Assembly (NCBI RefSeq): GCF_007747995.1
Contig: NZ_CP036276.1
Location: forward strand, 440,001 to 504,000
Length of the DNA stretch: 64,000 nucleotides
Reading direction: 5' to 3'
Origin: Symmachiella dynata
Lineage (GTDB): Bacteria; Planctomycetota; Planctomycetia; Planctomycetales; Planctomycetaceae
Positions within the stretch are counted from its first letter, which is position 1. Every line of letters begins with the position of its first letter. Positions 8,587-19,161 of the stretch are shown piece by piece. The notes below the pieces were generated by a model, which ran no database searches, had not been told where the DNA came from, and saw only the letters and a program-made list of their open reading frames with translations. The position numbers and the translations under genes are program-made.

Positions 8587-8622
8587 GGGTGGCTGGGGAC
8601 GGACAGAGTCCGACCCCAGTGC
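8587..8622. repeat. Palindromic repeat P2 (36 bp)
   Basis: It is the same unit as P1, reading GGGTGGCTGGGGACGGAC then AGAGTCCGACCCCAGTGC, with three differences. The hairpin pairing CTGGGG...CCCCAG is preserved. It lies 25 bp from P3, which is in the opposite orientation. Confidence 0.75.
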
Positions 8623-8646
8623 GTGAGGCGTAGGGATGTCAAACGA

Positions 8647-8680
8647 CCTGGGGGCGAGCAAGTGCTCGTCCCCAGCCACC
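8647..8680. repeat. Palindromic repeat P3 (34 bp, inverted family member)
   Basis: Read on the minus strand it begins GGTGGCTGGGGACGAGCA and continues CTTGCTCGCCCCCAG. It therefore shares the GGTGGCTGGGGACG head with P1 and P2 but has a different stem centre (GAGCA...TGCTC). With P2 it makes a head-to-head pair upstream of rnd. Confidence 0.7.
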
Positions 8681-8888
8681 TCCTAGCCTGGCATTTCTTG
8701 TTAGTCGATGTATTACGCGCTGCGCAGAATCGAATGATGATTGACGGGCCGCCAATCCAGAGAGCAACCAACCGGCTGCTCTACGTCGTGTAGGAATTGC
8801 CCTACCGAAACCGTTTGCGTTTCTCTACGATTTCTGATTCACGCAAATCCTTTGCGGCAATTCCACAACCTCCACAGTCTGCAGTCCT

Positions 8889-9752
8889 GTGAAAACCACA
8901 ACCGCTTTACGACAGCTCTTACAACGTCCGGGGATCGTGCGTAGCCTGGGGGCGCACGATGTCTTCTCGGCGTTGGTGATGGAACAGGCAGGGATCGACA
9001 TGCTCTTTGCCGGTGGGTTTGGCGTGGCTGCGTCGGCTTTGGGGATGCCTGATGTCGGTTTGATGACGCTGACCGAAATGGCCGAAGTCGTGCGGCGGAT
9101 GGCCGATCGGTTGACGATTCCGGTCGTTGCCGATGGTGATACTGGGCATGGTGATCTGCACAATGTCGCTCGTACGGTGCGAGACATGGAGACAGCTGGG
9201 GCAGCTGGCATATTGTTGGAGGACCAGGTGCATCCCAAACGGTGCGGGCACCTGGCGGGTAAAGCGGTGATTCCGGCAGCGGAGATGCGGTTGAAATTGC
9301 GCGCCGCTTTGGATGCGCGTCGCGATCCGGAATTTGTGATTTTCGCCCGGACTGATGCCCTGGCGGTCGAGGGGTTTGATTCAGCGATTGAACGTGCCCG
9401 CGGTTATGCCGAGGAAGGGGCCGATGTTTGTTTTGTGGAGGGTCCCACCGATGGGGAGCAGCTCAGGCAAATTCCACAAAAACTCGATGTGCCGCTGTTA
9501 GCCAACATGCTGACCGGTGGCGTGACACCGGTGGTCCCGTTCGCCGAGTTGGAACAAATGGGCTACAAAATTGCCGTTTGTCCCATTGCCGGATTGCTGG
9601 CGACAGGAGCTGTGATTCGCCGTTTGACGGAAACGGTGCTGCAAAATGGACAGGTTGACCCAACCACCGACGCGCTCATGACATTTGAGGAAGTGAAGTC
9701 CGTGTTAGGCCTGCAGGAAACACTGGACCTCCGTCGACGACTGGAAAGTTGA
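8889..9752 (+). CDS. Isocitrate lyase/PEP mutase family protein (oxaloacetate decarboxylase or 2-methylisocitrate lyase type)
   Basis: This is a 287-aa alpha/beta-barrel enzyme that makes or breaks a C-C or P-C bond next to a carboxylate. The family hallmarks are present: PVVADGDTGHGD (Mg-binding Asp cluster), the gating-loop motif EDQVHPKRCGH with the reactive Cys, FARTDAL, and EGPTDGEQL. The KRCGH sequence resembles 2-methylisocitrate lyase (PrpB) and oxaloacetate decarboxylase more than phosphonopyruvate enzymes. No prp genes are adjacent, so the substrate is left open. It starts at GTG 8889 and has no obvious ribosome site. It ends 97 bp before thyX. Confidence 0.78.
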   Translation: MKTTTALRQLLQRPGIVRSLGAHDVFSALVMEQAGIDMLFAGGFGVAASALGMPDVGLMTLTEMAEVVRRMADRLTIPVVADGDTGHGDLHNVARTVRDMETAGAAGILLEDQVHPKRCGHLAGKAVIPAAEMRLKLRAALDARRDPEFVIFARTDALAVEGFDSAIERARGYAEEGADVCFVEGPTDGEQLRQIPQKLDVPLLANMLTGGVTPVVPFAELEQMGYKIAVCPIAGLLATGAVIRRLTETVLQNGQVDPTTDALMTFEEVKSVLGLQETLDLRRRLES

Positions 9753-9849
9753 CGGCTAGGCTGCTATTTAGGGGGCTCCCCATTTTTTGTCTTTGCCTCG
9801 GGAGGGGAGCACCGGGGCTATCCCTACCAGACATTTGTGTAACGGTACG

Positions 9850-10758
9850 ATGACTACACGATCTGAAAAAGTGGAAGAACTACGGTGGACAAAGTTCCCC
9901 GTGTTGAATGACGGTTTCGTCTGCCTGGTCGATGTGATGGGGGACGATAGCAGCGTCGTGCAGGCGGCCCGCGTCAGTTATGGCGAAGGGACAAAAAAAG
10001 TCTCCGACGATCGCACGCTCATCCGGTACTTGTTGCGGCATCGTCATACGACGCCGTTCGAAATGGCCGAGATCAAATTGCTGGTGCGGGTGCCGATGGA
10101 TTGTTGGCGTCAATGGATCCGGCACCGGACGGCCAATGTCAACGAATACAGCACGCGGTATTCTGTGGCGATTGATGCCGCTCAGACAACCGCTCCGGAC
10201 CAATGGCGGCAGCAGGCCAATCTCAATCGGCAAGGAAGCAGCGGAGCGTTGCCGGTCGAAATTGGTGAAAAGCTCTCAGCTGCGGAGGCGAAGTTCCAAG
10301 CCGACGCCCGCCAACTCTACGATGAACGGCTCGAAGCGGGGGTGGCGCGGGAGCAGGCTCGTAAAGACCTGCCGTTGGCGACCTATACCGAGGCCTATTG
10401 GAAGGTCGATTTGCACAATTTGTTGCACTTTTTAGCGCTACGGATGGACTCCCACGCTCAGGAGGAGATCCGCCACTATTCCACAACGATCGGGGAAAAC
10501 ATTATCAAGCCGCTGTTTCCCGTTGTGTGGGAGGCGTTTGAGGACTATCGGCTGGGGGGGAAATTCCTCACCCGTCTGGATGCTGGGGTCATTCAACGGT
10601 TGATGCAATTGCAAAAACCGGGGGGATTGACCGAAGAAGATTTTCTCGCCGTTCAGGACGAGACCTGGCAAGATTTGAAGCGTTGCCGCGAACGCGATGA
10701 ATGCCGTACGAAATTACAGGACTTGGGGATTCTGCCCGTAGCGAACGGCACTCCTTAG
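9850..10758 (+). CDS. thyX: Flavin-dependent thymidylate synthase ThyX
   Basis: It makes dTMP from dUMP using methylene-tetrahydrofolate, FAD and NADPH. The ThyX signature RHRTANVNEYSTRYS is at about residues 88-102, and RHRHTTPFEMAEIKLLVR precedes it. The C-terminal NLLHFLALRMDSHAQEEIR also fits the family. ATG 9850 gives 302 aa. An upstream in-frame start at 9787 would add 21 residues of non-family sequence and was not used. ThyX makes an organism independent of ThyA and dihydrofolate reductase coupling. There is no strong ribosome site, and no operon partner is evident beyond the same-strand neighbours. Confidence 0.93.
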   Translation: MTTRSEKVEELRWTKFPVLNDGFVCLVDVMGDDSSVVQAARVSYGEGTKKVSDDRTLIRYLLRHRHTTPFEMAEIKLLVRVPMDCWRQWIRHRTANVNEYSTRYSVAIDAAQTTAPDQWRQQANLNRQGSSGALPVEIGEKLSAAEAKFQADARQLYDERLEAGVAREQARKDLPLATYTEAYWKVDLHNLLHFLALRMDSHAQEEIRHYSTTIGENIIKPLFPVVWEAFEDYRLGGKFLTRLDAGVIQRLMQLQKPGGLTEEDFLAVQDETWQDLKRCRERDECRTKLQDLGILPVANGTP

Positions 10759-10834
10759 CGATTGCCACATGCCTTGGGATGGAATTTGAACCAGTCTTAG
10801 AAATGAATATCAAAAACAACTGGAGCCCACAGTA

Positions 10835-11404
10835 ATGCCGAAGATTTTAATGCCCATCGGTGATGCGACCGAAGTTCTTGATACGATGTATCCCTACTTT
10901 CGTTTGCCGGAAGATGGGTACGAAGTCGTCGTTGCCGGCCCCGAGGCACGCCTGTACCACATGGTGACGCACGAAATTCCGCCCAATTCGGACGTGCCGT
11001 GGGATATCACGCAGGAGCGTCCCGGCTACCACATTCAGGCAGAGATCGCTTTTCGCGACGTGGATCCGACAGAATATGCCGGCCTGTTTATTTCAGGCGG
11101 TCGTGCGCCCGAATATCTGCGGTACGATCAAGACCTGCTCAAGACAACGCGGCATTTCTTCGAAACGGGCAAGCCGGTCGCCTCAGTTTGCCACGGTATC
11201 GAAATCCTGACGGCTGCTGATTGCATTCAGGGCAAGACTGTGACAACGGTCCCCAAATGTGCTCTCGATGCGGAGCAGGGGGGAGCGACCTATGTGGATG
11301 AAGCGGTCGTGACCGACGGGAATCTGGTGACAGCGGGCATCTGGATGAACAACACACAGTTGCTCAAGAAATTCATCGAAATGCTCAACGCAGCGACGAA
11401 ATAA
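10835..11404 (+). CDS. DJ-1/PfpI family protein
   Basis: This is a 189-aa single-domain protein of the DJ-1/PfpI (class I glutamine amidotransferase-like) fold. The nucleophile elbow is VASVCHGIEIL, with the reactive Cys followed by His as in PfpI-type proteins. GLFISGGRAPEYLRYD and VDEAVVTDGNLVTAGIW complete the signature. Members act as deglycases, chaperone-like stress proteins or peptidases, and the sequence does not decide among these. ATG 10835 begins MPKILMPIGD. An intrinsic terminator follows at 11477-11507. Confidence 0.85.
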   Translation: MPKILMPIGDATEVLDTMYPYFRLPEDGYEVVVAGPEARLYHMVTHEIPPNSDVPWDITQERPGYHIQAEIAFRDVDPTEYAGLFISGGRAPEYLRYDQDLLKTTRHFFETGKPVASVCHGIEILTAADCIQGKTVTTVPKCALDAEQGGATYVDEAVVTDGNLVTAGIWMNNTQLLKKFIEMLNAATK

Positions 11405-11476
11405 CAGCCGGGCATGTTGACATGCTTTGGCGAATAGCGGTCTACGTAACCGCTACCATGAGCAATTCTTTCCAAT

Positions 11477-11507
11477 CGCGATCCGTAGACCGGGTCGCGT
11501 TTTTTTA
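11477..11507 (+). terminator. Intrinsic terminator after the DJ-1/PfpI gene
   Basis: The stem CGCGATCC (11477-11484) pairs with GGGTCGCG (11492-11499) around GTAGACC, with one G-T pair, and runs straight into a stretch of T (11500-11507). Spacing and U-tract fit a rho-independent terminator. The rest of the 322-bp gap to the LysR gene shows nothing else recognisable. Confidence 0.75.
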
Positions 11508-11726
11508 TTGGTACTGCGGGGGAGGTCCCATTGTAATTGCCGGAAGATGAACAGGTTACGTCAACCGGCTGTATTTATGTGGATTGAGGTGCTCCCCGAA
11601 GTCGTTTTTGGGTTGAGCAATGACTGCTCGATTGCTTGACGCTGTGCAAATCTCTTCGTAGACTATCATCTCGTTTATCGATATTCTCGAAGGCGTCATA
11701 TCACTCACCCTTATACTTCGTGTCGC

Positions 11727-12671
11727 ATGCACCTCCGTTCCGTCGAAATATTCTGTGAAGTTGTTCATCAACGGAGCTTTTCCAAAGCTGCGGAAGTGTT
11801 CAATGTTTCGCAGTCCTCGGTGAGCCAAGCGGTGCAGTCGCTGGAAGATCGTTTGGGGGCGTTGTTGCTGGACCGCTCGAAGCGTCCCTTCGAGTTAACT
11901 CCGGCAGGAACGGTCTATTTCGCCGGCTGCCGGAAGCTGTTGGAATCGTTCCACGCGATGGAAGATCAGGTGCATCGACTGCAGGATAAGGTGGTGGGTC
12001 CGGTCCGCGTGGCGGCGATTTATTCAGTCGGTCTGGTGCAAATGGATTGCTACGTGCGGCATTTCGAGGAGTTGTATCCCGAAGCGGCCTTACGGATCGA
12101 TTTCGGCCATCCGGATGAAATCTATGAGGCGGTGCTGAAAGACGAAGCCGATTTAGGGCTGGTTTCCTTTCCTCAGACGAACACCGAATTGGTGAGCGTT
12201 CCCTGGCAGGAGCAAGAGCTGGCCCTGGTGACCGCACCGGATCACCGTTTGGCAACGCATGACAAAATGCAGATCGCTGAACTGAATGGTGAAGCTTATA
12301 TTGCCTTTACGCCGGAACTTACGATTCGCAAGATGATCGATCGGTGGTTGAAGGAACATAAAATTTCAGTGAATGTCGCCCACGCGTTCGACAACATGGA
12401 GAACATCAAACGGGACATCGAAATTGGTACGGGTGTCAGCATTCTGCCGATTCCGTCTGTCCAACGAGAGGTCGACATCGGTTCGTTGGCCGCCGTACGT
12501 TTGAGCAACGTGGAGTGGACGCGGCCATTGGGAATTGTTCATAAGCGGCACAAAGTATTCAGCAATGCGGTGGCGAAATTCATCGAATTGCTGCATGAGG
12601 ATCCTGGGTCATTCGCAGTGGGCGAATCGGGTGATCAAAAACCGGTGGCAGAGATCGGCATTCCATCCTGA
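11727..12671 (+). CDS. LysR-family transcriptional regulator
   Basis: The product is 314 aa. The winged-helix DNA-binding domain is at the N-terminus (FCEVVHQRSFSKAAEVFNVS, then QSSVSQAVQSLEDRLGALLL and RSKRPFELTPAG). A two-lobe effector-binding domain follows from about residue 90. It lies 205 bp upstream of gltB in the same orientation. GltC, a LysR-type activator of gltAB in Bacillus, is a precedent for such a neighbour, so control of glutamate synthase is a reasonable inference. The DNA-binding part alone cannot prove the target. The start ATG 11727 fits the family length. Confidence 0.85.
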   Translation: MHLRSVEIFCEVVHQRSFSKAAEVFNVSQSSVSQAVQSLEDRLGALLLDRSKRPFELTPAGTVYFAGCRKLLESFHAMEDQVHRLQDKVVGPVRVAAIYSVGLVQMDCYVRHFEELYPEAALRIDFGHPDEIYEAVLKDEADLGLVSFPQTNTELVSVPWQEQELALVTAPDHRLATHDKMQIAELNGEAYIAFTPELTIRKMIDRWLKEHKISVNVAHAFDNMENIKRDIEIGTGVSILPIPSVQREVDIGSLAAVRLSNVEWTRPLGIVHKRHKVFSNAVAKFIELLHEDPGSFAVGESGDQKPVAEIGIPS

Positions 12672-12876
12672 TTCGCCGGATCTCTCGATAGCGAATCAGC
12701 TGCGATTTTCGTGATCATCTCCAGAATATCGACGCTTCCGATTCTCCGGGAGCGATAAAAATAAAACGACGACACCTCCGTTTCGGCAGCGGCCCGCATC
12801 GTGCGGATGAAGCGTTCCGAATCGTCGTCGCTGAGTCTACGGAACAATCGACAACATACTTTCGGACAGAACTGAC

Positions 12877-15800
12877 ATGGAACAGAATTCAAATCAACAC
12901 GACGCTGCCCCATTTGTACTTGGCCAGCCCGTTAAGCAGGGGTTGTACGACCCGGCCAACGAAAAGGACAATTGCGGTGTCGGATTTGTTGCCGATATTA
13001 AAGGCCGTCAATCGCACCAAATGATCTTGGATGCCGACCGCATTTTGCGGCACATGAATCATCGTGGTGCGTGTGGTTGCGAACCCAATACCGGGGACGG
13101 TGCGGGAATGATGACCGCGTTGCCGCACGAATTCTTTGCCAAGGTTGCGAAAGCAGATTTGGGTTGCGAATTGCCTGAGCCGGGCAAGTATGGCGCGGGT
13201 ATCATCTATCTGCCGCAGGACGATGAAGAACGTCAGCAGTGCAAAAAACAGATGGAGGATTTGGTCCAATCGCAAGGCCAAACCACGCTGGGCTGGCGGA
13301 CGGTCCCGCAAGAACCGGTGCAGGCCGACATTGGTCCCTCGGCGCGGGCGACCGAGCCGGTGATGGAACAGTTATTCATTGCTGCCGCCGAAGGTCTTGA
13401 CTCCGAAGCATTTGAACGGCAACTGTACATCATCCGAAAACAGGCCAGCCGCGTTTTGCGGACCAGCGAAATGAAGCAGGCCTTGATGTTCTATGTCTGC
13501 TCCTTGTCGACAAAAGTGATCATCTACAAGGGACAATTGACGCCCGATCAATTGTTGCCGTACTTCCCGGATTTGCAGGACGAGGATTTCACCAGTCATT
13601 TGGCGATGGTGCACTCGCGATTTTCGACCAATACGTTCCCCAGTTGGGACCGGGCACAACCGCTGCGTTTCATGAGCCACAACGGTGAGATCAACACGTT
13701 GCGAGGCAATGCCAACTGGCTGTTCGCCCGACAAGGTGTGATGGAAAGCGAACTGTTCGGGGACGACCTCAAAAAACTGTGTCCGATCATTGAGCCACAT
13801 TGCTCCGACTCCGGAACATTTGACAACGCGCTGGAATTGTTGCTTCACGCCGGCCGCAGCCTGCCCGAAGCCGTGATGATGATGGTTCCCGAAGCTTGGC
13901 AGAATCACGAGTCGATGTCCGAAGCCAAGCGGGCGTTTTATGAATTTTATTCTTCGAAGCAGGAACCATGGGACGGTCCCGCCTCGATCGCGTTTACGGA
14001 CGGGCACTACATCGGTGCGGTCTTGGACCGCAACGGTCTGCGCCCCAGTCGTTACTATGTCACGCACGACGACAAGGTCGTGATGGCCAGTGAAGTCGGC
14101 GTGTTGGATGTCGATTCGGCCAACGTGAAAATCAAGGGTCGCCTGCAGCCGGGCAAGATGTTCTTGGTCGACTTCGAGCAGGGACGGATCATTGATGATG
14201 AAGAGGTGAAGCGCGAAATTGCTACCAAACGTCCCTACGGACAATGGCTGCAAGACCAGCGGATTCAGCTGACCGATCTGGCCGCTGCAGAGACTCCCGA
14301 GCCTTCCACCGGCAAAGACTTGTTGGCCAAGATGCAGTCGTTCGGTTATACGACCGAGACGATTCAGTACATGTTGTTGCCGATGCTCCGCGTCAAGAAG
14401 GACCCGATCGGCTCGATGGGGAACGATGCGGCGCTGGCTTGTCTGAGCGACAAACCGCGGTTGGTCTACGACTATTTCAAGCAGCTTTTCGCGCAGGTGA
14501 CGAATCCGCCGATTGATTCAATCCGCGAAGAGATCGTGATGTCCTTGGAATGTTTTATCGGTTCCGAGGGCAATCTGTTGGCCACCGAGGAAAAGGATTG
14601 CCATCGCCTCTCGATTCAACATCCGATTTTGACCGACGGAGAGATGGCTGCGATCAAAGCCATGGATCATCGCGGCTGGACCTCAAAGACGATCGATATT
14701 ACGTTTGCCCGGTCCGAGGGACCCGCCGGGTTGCGGTCGACATTAGATCGAATTTGCGAAGAAGCCAGCCAAGCGATCACCGATGGCCATAGCTTGGTCG
14801 TGCTTTCCGATCGCGCTGCCGGTCCGGACCGCGTTCCGGTCTCCGCGCTCTTGGCCTGTGGAGCGGTGCATCATCACCTTGTCCGCAACGAGCAACGCAC
14901 GCAATTGGGGATCGTGATCGAGTCGGCCGAAGCTCGGGAAGTGCATCATCACTGCTTGCTGATTGGTTACGGTGCCGATGCAATCAACCCGTATTGCGCC
15001 TTCGAAGCCTTGTGGCAATGCCGTGCTGACGGCGCGCTGGGTGAAGAATGGTGTGACGAGAAGGTTGTCTCCGCCTATCGCTTGGCTGTGAAAAACGGCA
15101 TGCTGAAGGTGATGGCCAAAATGGGCATTTCCACGCTGCAAAGTTACAAGGGCGCACAAATCTTCGAAGCGGTCGGCCTGAACGAAGAAGTCATCAACCG
15201 CAGTTTTGTCGGAACCGCCAGCCGCATCAAAGGGGTCGGCTTGGATATTCTGGCCGAAGAAGCGATTCGTCGGCACAATTTGGGATATCCGCTTCGTCAC
15301 GACGAATCGCAGTTGCCGATCTTGTCCAACGAAGGGCAATTCCAATGGCGGGCTGAGGGAGAAAAACATGCCTGGAATCCGCAGTCGATTTCCCGCCTGC
15401 AAGCGGCCGCCCGAACCGGCGACCGTACGGCCTACGATCAATTTAAGGAGATGATCAACGAACAGAATCGCCGCGATTGCTATTTGCGGGGACTGCTCAA
15501 AATTAAACCGGGCAAATCGATTCCGCTTGATGAAGTGGAACCGGCTGCGGAAATCGTCAAGCGGTTCTGCACCGGGGCGATGAGCTACGGCTCGATTTCG
15601 GCCGAGTCGCACGAATCGTTAGCGATTGCCATGAATCGCATGGGCGGAAAAAGCAATACCGGCGAAGGGGGCGAGGATTACGAACGTTTCAAACCCATGC
15701 CCAACGGCGACTCCAAGCGATCGGCGATCAAGCAAATTGCGTCGGGCCGTTTTGGCGTGACCAGTTGGTACCTGACCAACGCAGACGAACTGCAAATCAA

Positions 15801-17478
15801 AATCGCGCAAGGTGCCAAGCCGGGCGAAGGTGGCGAACTGCCGGGACATAAAGTCAATAAGATCATCGCCGACACGCGGCATTCGACTCCCGGCGTGGGA
15901 CTCATCAGCCCGCCGCCGCATCACGATATTTACTCGATCGAAGATCTCGCGCAGTTGATCTTTGACCTGAAAAACTCGAACCCTTCAGCACGAGTGAGCG
16001 TGAAGTTGGTGTCCGAGGTCGGGGTCGGTACGATTGCCGCCGGGGTGGCTAAGGGACACGCCGATCACATCCTGATTTCCGGCCACGACGGCGGAACGGG
16101 TGCCTCGCCTTTGACGAGCATCAAGCACGCCGGTTTGCCTTGGGAATTGGGTATCGCCGAGACGCATCAAACGTTGGTGCTCAACGACCTACGCAGCCGC
16201 GTGGTGTTGCAGACCGACGGTCAACTCAAGACCGGTCGCGACGTGGCGATTGCCTGCCTGTTGGGAGCGGAAGAATTCGGATTTGCGACCGCTCCGCTGA
16301 TCACCTTGGGGTGCATCATGATGCGGAAGTGTCACTTGAATACCTGCCCGGTCGGCATTGCGACTCAAGATGAAGAGCTCCGCAAGAAGTTTGCCGGCAA
16401 GCCGGAACATGTCGTGAACTATCTGTTCATGGTGGCCGAAGAATGCCGCGAAATCATGGCGGAATTGGGCTTCCGCACGATCAACGAAATGGTCGGCCGG
16501 GCCGATTGTCTGGAGACTGATGCTGCGATCAAGCACTGGAAGGCGGATGGTATCGACTTGTCGCCGATCCTCGCGCCGGCGAAGAAACCGCACCCGGGTG
16601 TTGAGGTGTACTGCACGATTAAACAGGATCATGGTTTGGACAAAGTCTTGGACCAAAAATTGATCAAAGATTGCCAGCCGGCGATCCAAGACGGCACCAA
16701 GGTCGCCTTGGAGATTGACGTGCAAAACATCGACCGCGCTTTGGGGACGATGCTCAGCCACGAGATTTCTAAAAAATGGGGCCCCGAAGGTTTGCCTGAG
16801 GACACGATCCATATCCGGGCGCGCGGTTCGGCCGGTCAAAGCGTCGGTGCCTGGATGGCGCACGGTGTGACGATCGAATTGTCGGGCGACGCGAATGACT
16901 TTGTGGGTAAGGGTCTCTCAGGCGGACGAATTGTGATTGCTCCGCCGGAGGATTCGACATTTGTCGCCGAGGAGAACTTCATCATCGGCAATGTGGCGCT
17001 CTACGGAGCGGTGCATGGCGAGGCCTTTTTCCGGGGCATGGCGGCGGAACGATTCTGTATTCGTAACTCCGGAGCCCGCGCTGTTGTGGAAGGGGTCGGT
17101 GACCACGGTTGTGAATATATGACCGGCGGGCGGGTGGTCGTTCTCGGTCCGACCGGCCGCAACTTCGCGGCGGGAATGTCGGGCGGGGTGGCGTATATTT
17201 ACGACCCGCGCGACGAGTTTTTGCAAAACTGCAATCTAGAAATGGTGGAACTGGAACGACTCGAAGAGGAAGCGGATATTTCCGAACTGCGAGAGTTGAT
17301 CCAGAAACACCAGAATTACACGGGATCGCCGGTGGCGGCACGAATCCTTGAAGACTGGGAGACGTCTGTTTCCCAATTCCGCAAGGTGATGCCGGTGGAC
17401 TACAAACGGGCTTTGGAACTCGCCCGTGAGGAAGACCAGCAGCAAGCTGAGGCGGTCACGGCCGCGGGGCAGAATTAG
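12877..17478 (+). CDS. gltB: Glutamate synthase (NADPH) large subunit
   Basis: The 1533-aa alpha subunit takes the amide of glutamine and passes ammonia to 2-oxoglutarate at FMN, making glutamate. Cys33 in DNCGVGF would be the N-terminal nucleophile of the class II amidotransferase domain after removal of a 32-residue propeptide. Next come the central domain, the FMN barrel ([19 protein letters not shown]) and the 3Fe-4S cysteines ([12 protein letters not shown], about residues 1146-1157). The C-terminal GXGXG beta-helix is seen in [14 protein letters not shown]. The length is typical. gltD follows after 198 bp that contain a short tandem repeat. The 205-bp leader shows no clear promoter boxes. 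Confidence 0.96.
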   Translation: MEQNSNQHDAAPFVLGQPVKQGLYDPANEKDNCGVGFVADIKGRQSHQMILDADRILRHMNHRGACGCEPNTGDGAGMMTALPHEFFAKVAKADLGCELPEPGKYGAGIIYLPQDDEERQQCKKQMEDLVQSQGQTTLGWRTVPQEPVQADIGPSARATEPVMEQLFIAAAEGLDSEAFERQLYIIRKQASRVLRTSEMKQALMFYVCSLSTKVIIYKGQLTPDQLLPYFPDLQDEDFTSHLAMVHSRFSTNTFPSWDRAQPLRFMSHNGEINTLRGNANWLFARQGVMESELFGDDLKKLCPIIEPHCSDSGTFDNALELLLHAGRSLPEAVMMMVPEAWQNHESMSEAKRAFYEFYSSKQEPWDGPASIAFTDGHYIGAVLDRNGLRPSRYYVTHDDKVVMASEVGVLDVDSANVKIKGRLQPGKMFLVDFEQGRIIDDEEVKREIATKRPYGQWLQDQRIQLTDLAAAETPEPSTGKDLLAKMQSFGYTTETIQYMLLPMLRVKKDPIGSMGNDAALACLSDKPRLVYDYFKQLFAQVTNPPIDSIREEIVMSLECFIGSEGNLLATEEKDCHRLSIQHPILTDGEMAAIKAMDHRGWTSKTIDITFARSEGPAGLRSTLDRICEEASQAITDGHSLVVLSDRAAGPDRVPVSALLACGAVHHHLVRNEQRTQLGIVIESAEAREVHHHCLLIGYGADAINPYCAFEALWQCRADGALGEEWCDEKVVSAYRLAVKNGMLKVMAKMGISTLQSYKGAQIFEAVGLNEEVINRSFVGTASRIKGVGLDILAEEAIRRHNLGYPLRHDESQLPILSNEGQFQWRAEGEKHAWNPQSISRLQAAARTGDRTAYDQFKEMINEQNRRDCYLRGLLKIKPGKSIPLDEVEPAAEIVKRFCTGAMSYGSISAESHESLAIAMNRMGGKSNTGEGGEDYERFKPMPNGDSKRSAIKQIASGRFGVTSWYLTNADELQIKIAQGAKPGEGGELPGHKVNKIIADTRHSTPGVGLISPPPHHDIYSIEDLAQLIFDLKNSNPSARVSVKLVSEVGVGTIAAGVAKGHADHILISGHDGGTGASPLTSIKHAGLPWELGIAETHQTLVLNDLRSRVVLQTDGQLKTGRDVAIACLLGAEEFGFATAPLITLGCIMMRKCHLNTCPVGIATQDEELRKKFAGKPEHVVNYLFMVAEECREIMAELGFRTINEMVGRADCLETDAAIKHWKADGIDLSPILAPAKKPHPGVEVYCTIKQDHGLDKVLDQKLIKDCQPAIQDGTKVALEIDVQNIDRALGTMLSHEISKKWGPEGLPEDTIHIRARGSAGQSVGAWMAHGVTIELSGDANDFVGKGLSGGRIVIAPPEDSTFVAEENFIIGNVALYGAVHGEAFFRGMAAERFCIRNSGARAVVEGVGDHGCEYMTGGRVVVLGPTGRNFAAGMSGGVAYIYDPRDEFLQNCNLEMVELERLEEEADISELRELIQKHQNYTGSPVAARILEDWETSVSQFRKVMPVDYKRALELAREEDQQQAEAVTAAGQN

Positions 17479-17481
17479 GCG

Positions 17482-17520
17482 GTAGACTGTAGACTGTAGA
17501 CTGTAGACTGTAGACTGTAG
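17482..17520. repeat. Heptamer tandem repeat GTAGACT, five copies
   Basis: Five perfect GTAGACT units run from 17482 to 17516, followed by degenerate ones (GTAGGCT, TTAGGCT, GTAGGG). About 60 bp further on, AAAGTCTACGGACTAAAGTC carries the complementary sense, so the region could fold back on itself. It fills the gltB-gltD spacer. Confidence 0.8.
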
Positions 17521-17676
17521 GCTTTAGGCTGTAGGGAAAGCGTTTCCGCGCAGCACCTAAAGTCTACGGACTAAAGTCGAAAGCCTCTCCCTCCCCCGCA
17601 CATTTCAGGTACGAACTATAGACACGGGAACGCTGCACACGCGCACCCGGTATTTCATGCAGAGTAAGGTAACGTT

Positions 17677-19161
17677 ATGGGTAAGCCGACCGGTTTTATG
17701 GAGTATGAACGGCAAGTCGCCACGGATCGCGCGCCGGAATTACGGGTTTTGGATTGGAATGAGTTCCACGAGCACATGCCGGTCGACGCCCTGCAGGAGC
17801 AAGGGGCGCGTTGTATGGATTGCGGTGTGCCGTTTTGCCATACGGGTGAAATGATCGGCGGCATGGCGGCGGGATGTCCGATCCACAATCTGATCCCCGA
17901 GTGGAATGATTTGGTTTACCGCGGCCATTGGCACGAAGCGTTGGATCGTTTGCACAAAACGAACAACTTCCCTGAATTCACCGGCCGGGTCTGCCCCGCG
18001 CCGTGCGAAGGTTCATGCGTGTTGGGCATCATCGAACCGGCGGTGACCATCAAGAGTATCGAGTGCGCGATTGTTGATCGTGGTTTTGAGGAAGGCTGGA
18101 TTGTCCCGCAACCGCCACAGGAGCGGACCGGTAAAACGATTGCTGTCGTCGGATCGGGCCCCGCCGGATTGTCTGCAGCGGCGCAGCTCAATAAAGCGGG
18201 GCATACGGTGACAGTCTATGAACGCGACGACCGCATCGGCGGCCTGTTGATGTATGGCATTCCCAACATGAAACTCGACAAGGAGATCGTCCAGCGACGG
18301 GTCGATTTGCTCAAAGCCGAGGGAGTGCAATTCGTTGTCAATTGTGCGATCGGCAAAGATCTGCCGGCCGACAAACTCAAGAATGATTTTGATGCGGTTG
18401 TTCTGTGTACCGGAGCGACCCGTCCACGGGATTTGCCGATTCCCGGCCGCGAGTTGGAAGGAATCCATCTCGCCATGGATTTTCTGCGGCCCAATACGCG
18501 GAGCCTGCTGGACTCAAAACACGAGGATGGCAAGTACATCTCCGCCAAGGACAAGCATGTGATTGTGATCGGCGGTGGTGATACGGGCACGGACTGTATC
18601 GGGACCTCGCTGCGACATGGTTGCAAGACCTTGACCAATTTTGAAATCGTCCCCGAACCGCCGGCCGAACGCGCAGCGAATAATCCGTGGCCGCAATGGC
18701 CCAAGATTTTCCGCGTCGATTACGGCCACGAGGAAGCTGCGGATCGCTATGGTGCCGATCCCCGCGTTTTTGAAATCGAAACGGTGGAATTCATCGGCGA
18801 CGAGAACGGGCATGTCAAAGCCTTGAAAACGACCGAAGTCGATTGGTCCAAGCCGGTGCCCAATGGCCCTCCGTTTAGCCGGGTGGAAGGTTCAGAAAAA
18901 ATCTTTGAGGCGGACCTCGTGTTGTTGGCTTTGGGGTTCTTGGGGCCGGAATCACCGGTTGCCGAGCAACTGGGCGTGACCTGCGATGGCCGTTCGAATT
19001 ATCAAGCCGAGCACGGGACCTTCACCACGAATGTGGACGGGGTTTTCGCTGCCGGCGATTGTCGTCGCGGGCAAAGCCTTGTGGTCTGGGCGATCAACGA
19101 AGGCCGGGCTGTGGCCCGCGAATGTGATCGCTACTTAATGGGATCGTCGAATCTGCCGTGA
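17677..19161 (+). CDS. gltD: Glutamate synthase (NADPH) small subunit
   Basis: The 494-aa beta subunit oxidises NADPH at FAD and passes electrons through 4Fe-4S clusters to GltB. It shows the N-terminal iron-sulphur motif (CMDCGVPFC, residues 46-54, then [12 protein letters not shown]). The FAD GxGxxG ([12 protein letters not shown]) and the NADPH GxGxxG ([11 protein letters not shown]) follow, and [16 protein letters not shown] near the end is the FAD-closing motif. ATG 17677 is preceded by GTAAGGTAACGTT, a fair ribosome site. The last 27 bp overlap the end of the convergent FMN-reductase gene. Confidence 0.95.
   Translation: MGKPTGFMEYERQVATDRAPELRVLDWNEFHEHMPVDALQEQGARCMDCGVPFCHTGEMIGGMAAGCPIHNLIPEWNDLVYRGHWHEALDRLHKTNNFPEFTGRVCPAPCEGSCVLGIIEPAVTIKSIECAIVDRGFEEGWIVPQPPQERTGKTIAVVGSGPAGLSAAAQLNKAGHTVTVYERDDRIGGLLMYGIPNMKLDKEIVQRRVDLLKAEGVQFVVNCAIGKDLPADKLKNDFDAVVLCTGATRPRDLPIPGRELEGIHLAMDFLRPNTRSLLDSKHEDGKYISAKDKHVIVIGGGDTGTDCIGTSLRHGCKTLTNFEIVPEPPAERAANNPWPQWPKIFRVDYGHEEAADRYGADPRVFEIETVEFIGDENGHVKALKTTEVDWSKPVPNGPPFSRVEGSEKIFEADLVLLALGFLGPESPVAEQLGVTCDGRSNYQAEHGTFTTNVDGVFAAGDCRRGQSLVVWAINEGRAVARECDRYLMGSSNLP

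Larger units (their letters stand above)
8340..8888. other. 549-bp intergenic region with palindromic repeats
   Basis: This stretch separates the divergent rnd and PEP-mutase-family genes and must hold both promoters. I see no convincing coding frame. Its right-centre part holds repeats P2 and P3, which are listed separately. The remaining sequence showed no recognisable promoter box or RNA structure. Confidence 0.5.

Noticed and set aside
8340-8771. Upstream extension of the RNase D frame
   Set aside because: The sequence there is made of palindromic repeats, and the protein pattern does not belong to the family.
9771-9788. GGGGGCTCCCC followed by a T run as a terminator of the PEP-mutase-family gene
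   Set aside because: The stem has only four GC pairs with a three-base loop, too short to trust.
13372-15612. Long minus-strand open frames opposite gltB
   Set aside because: They lie fully inside a clear core gene and have the His/Arg-rich composition of an antisense frame.
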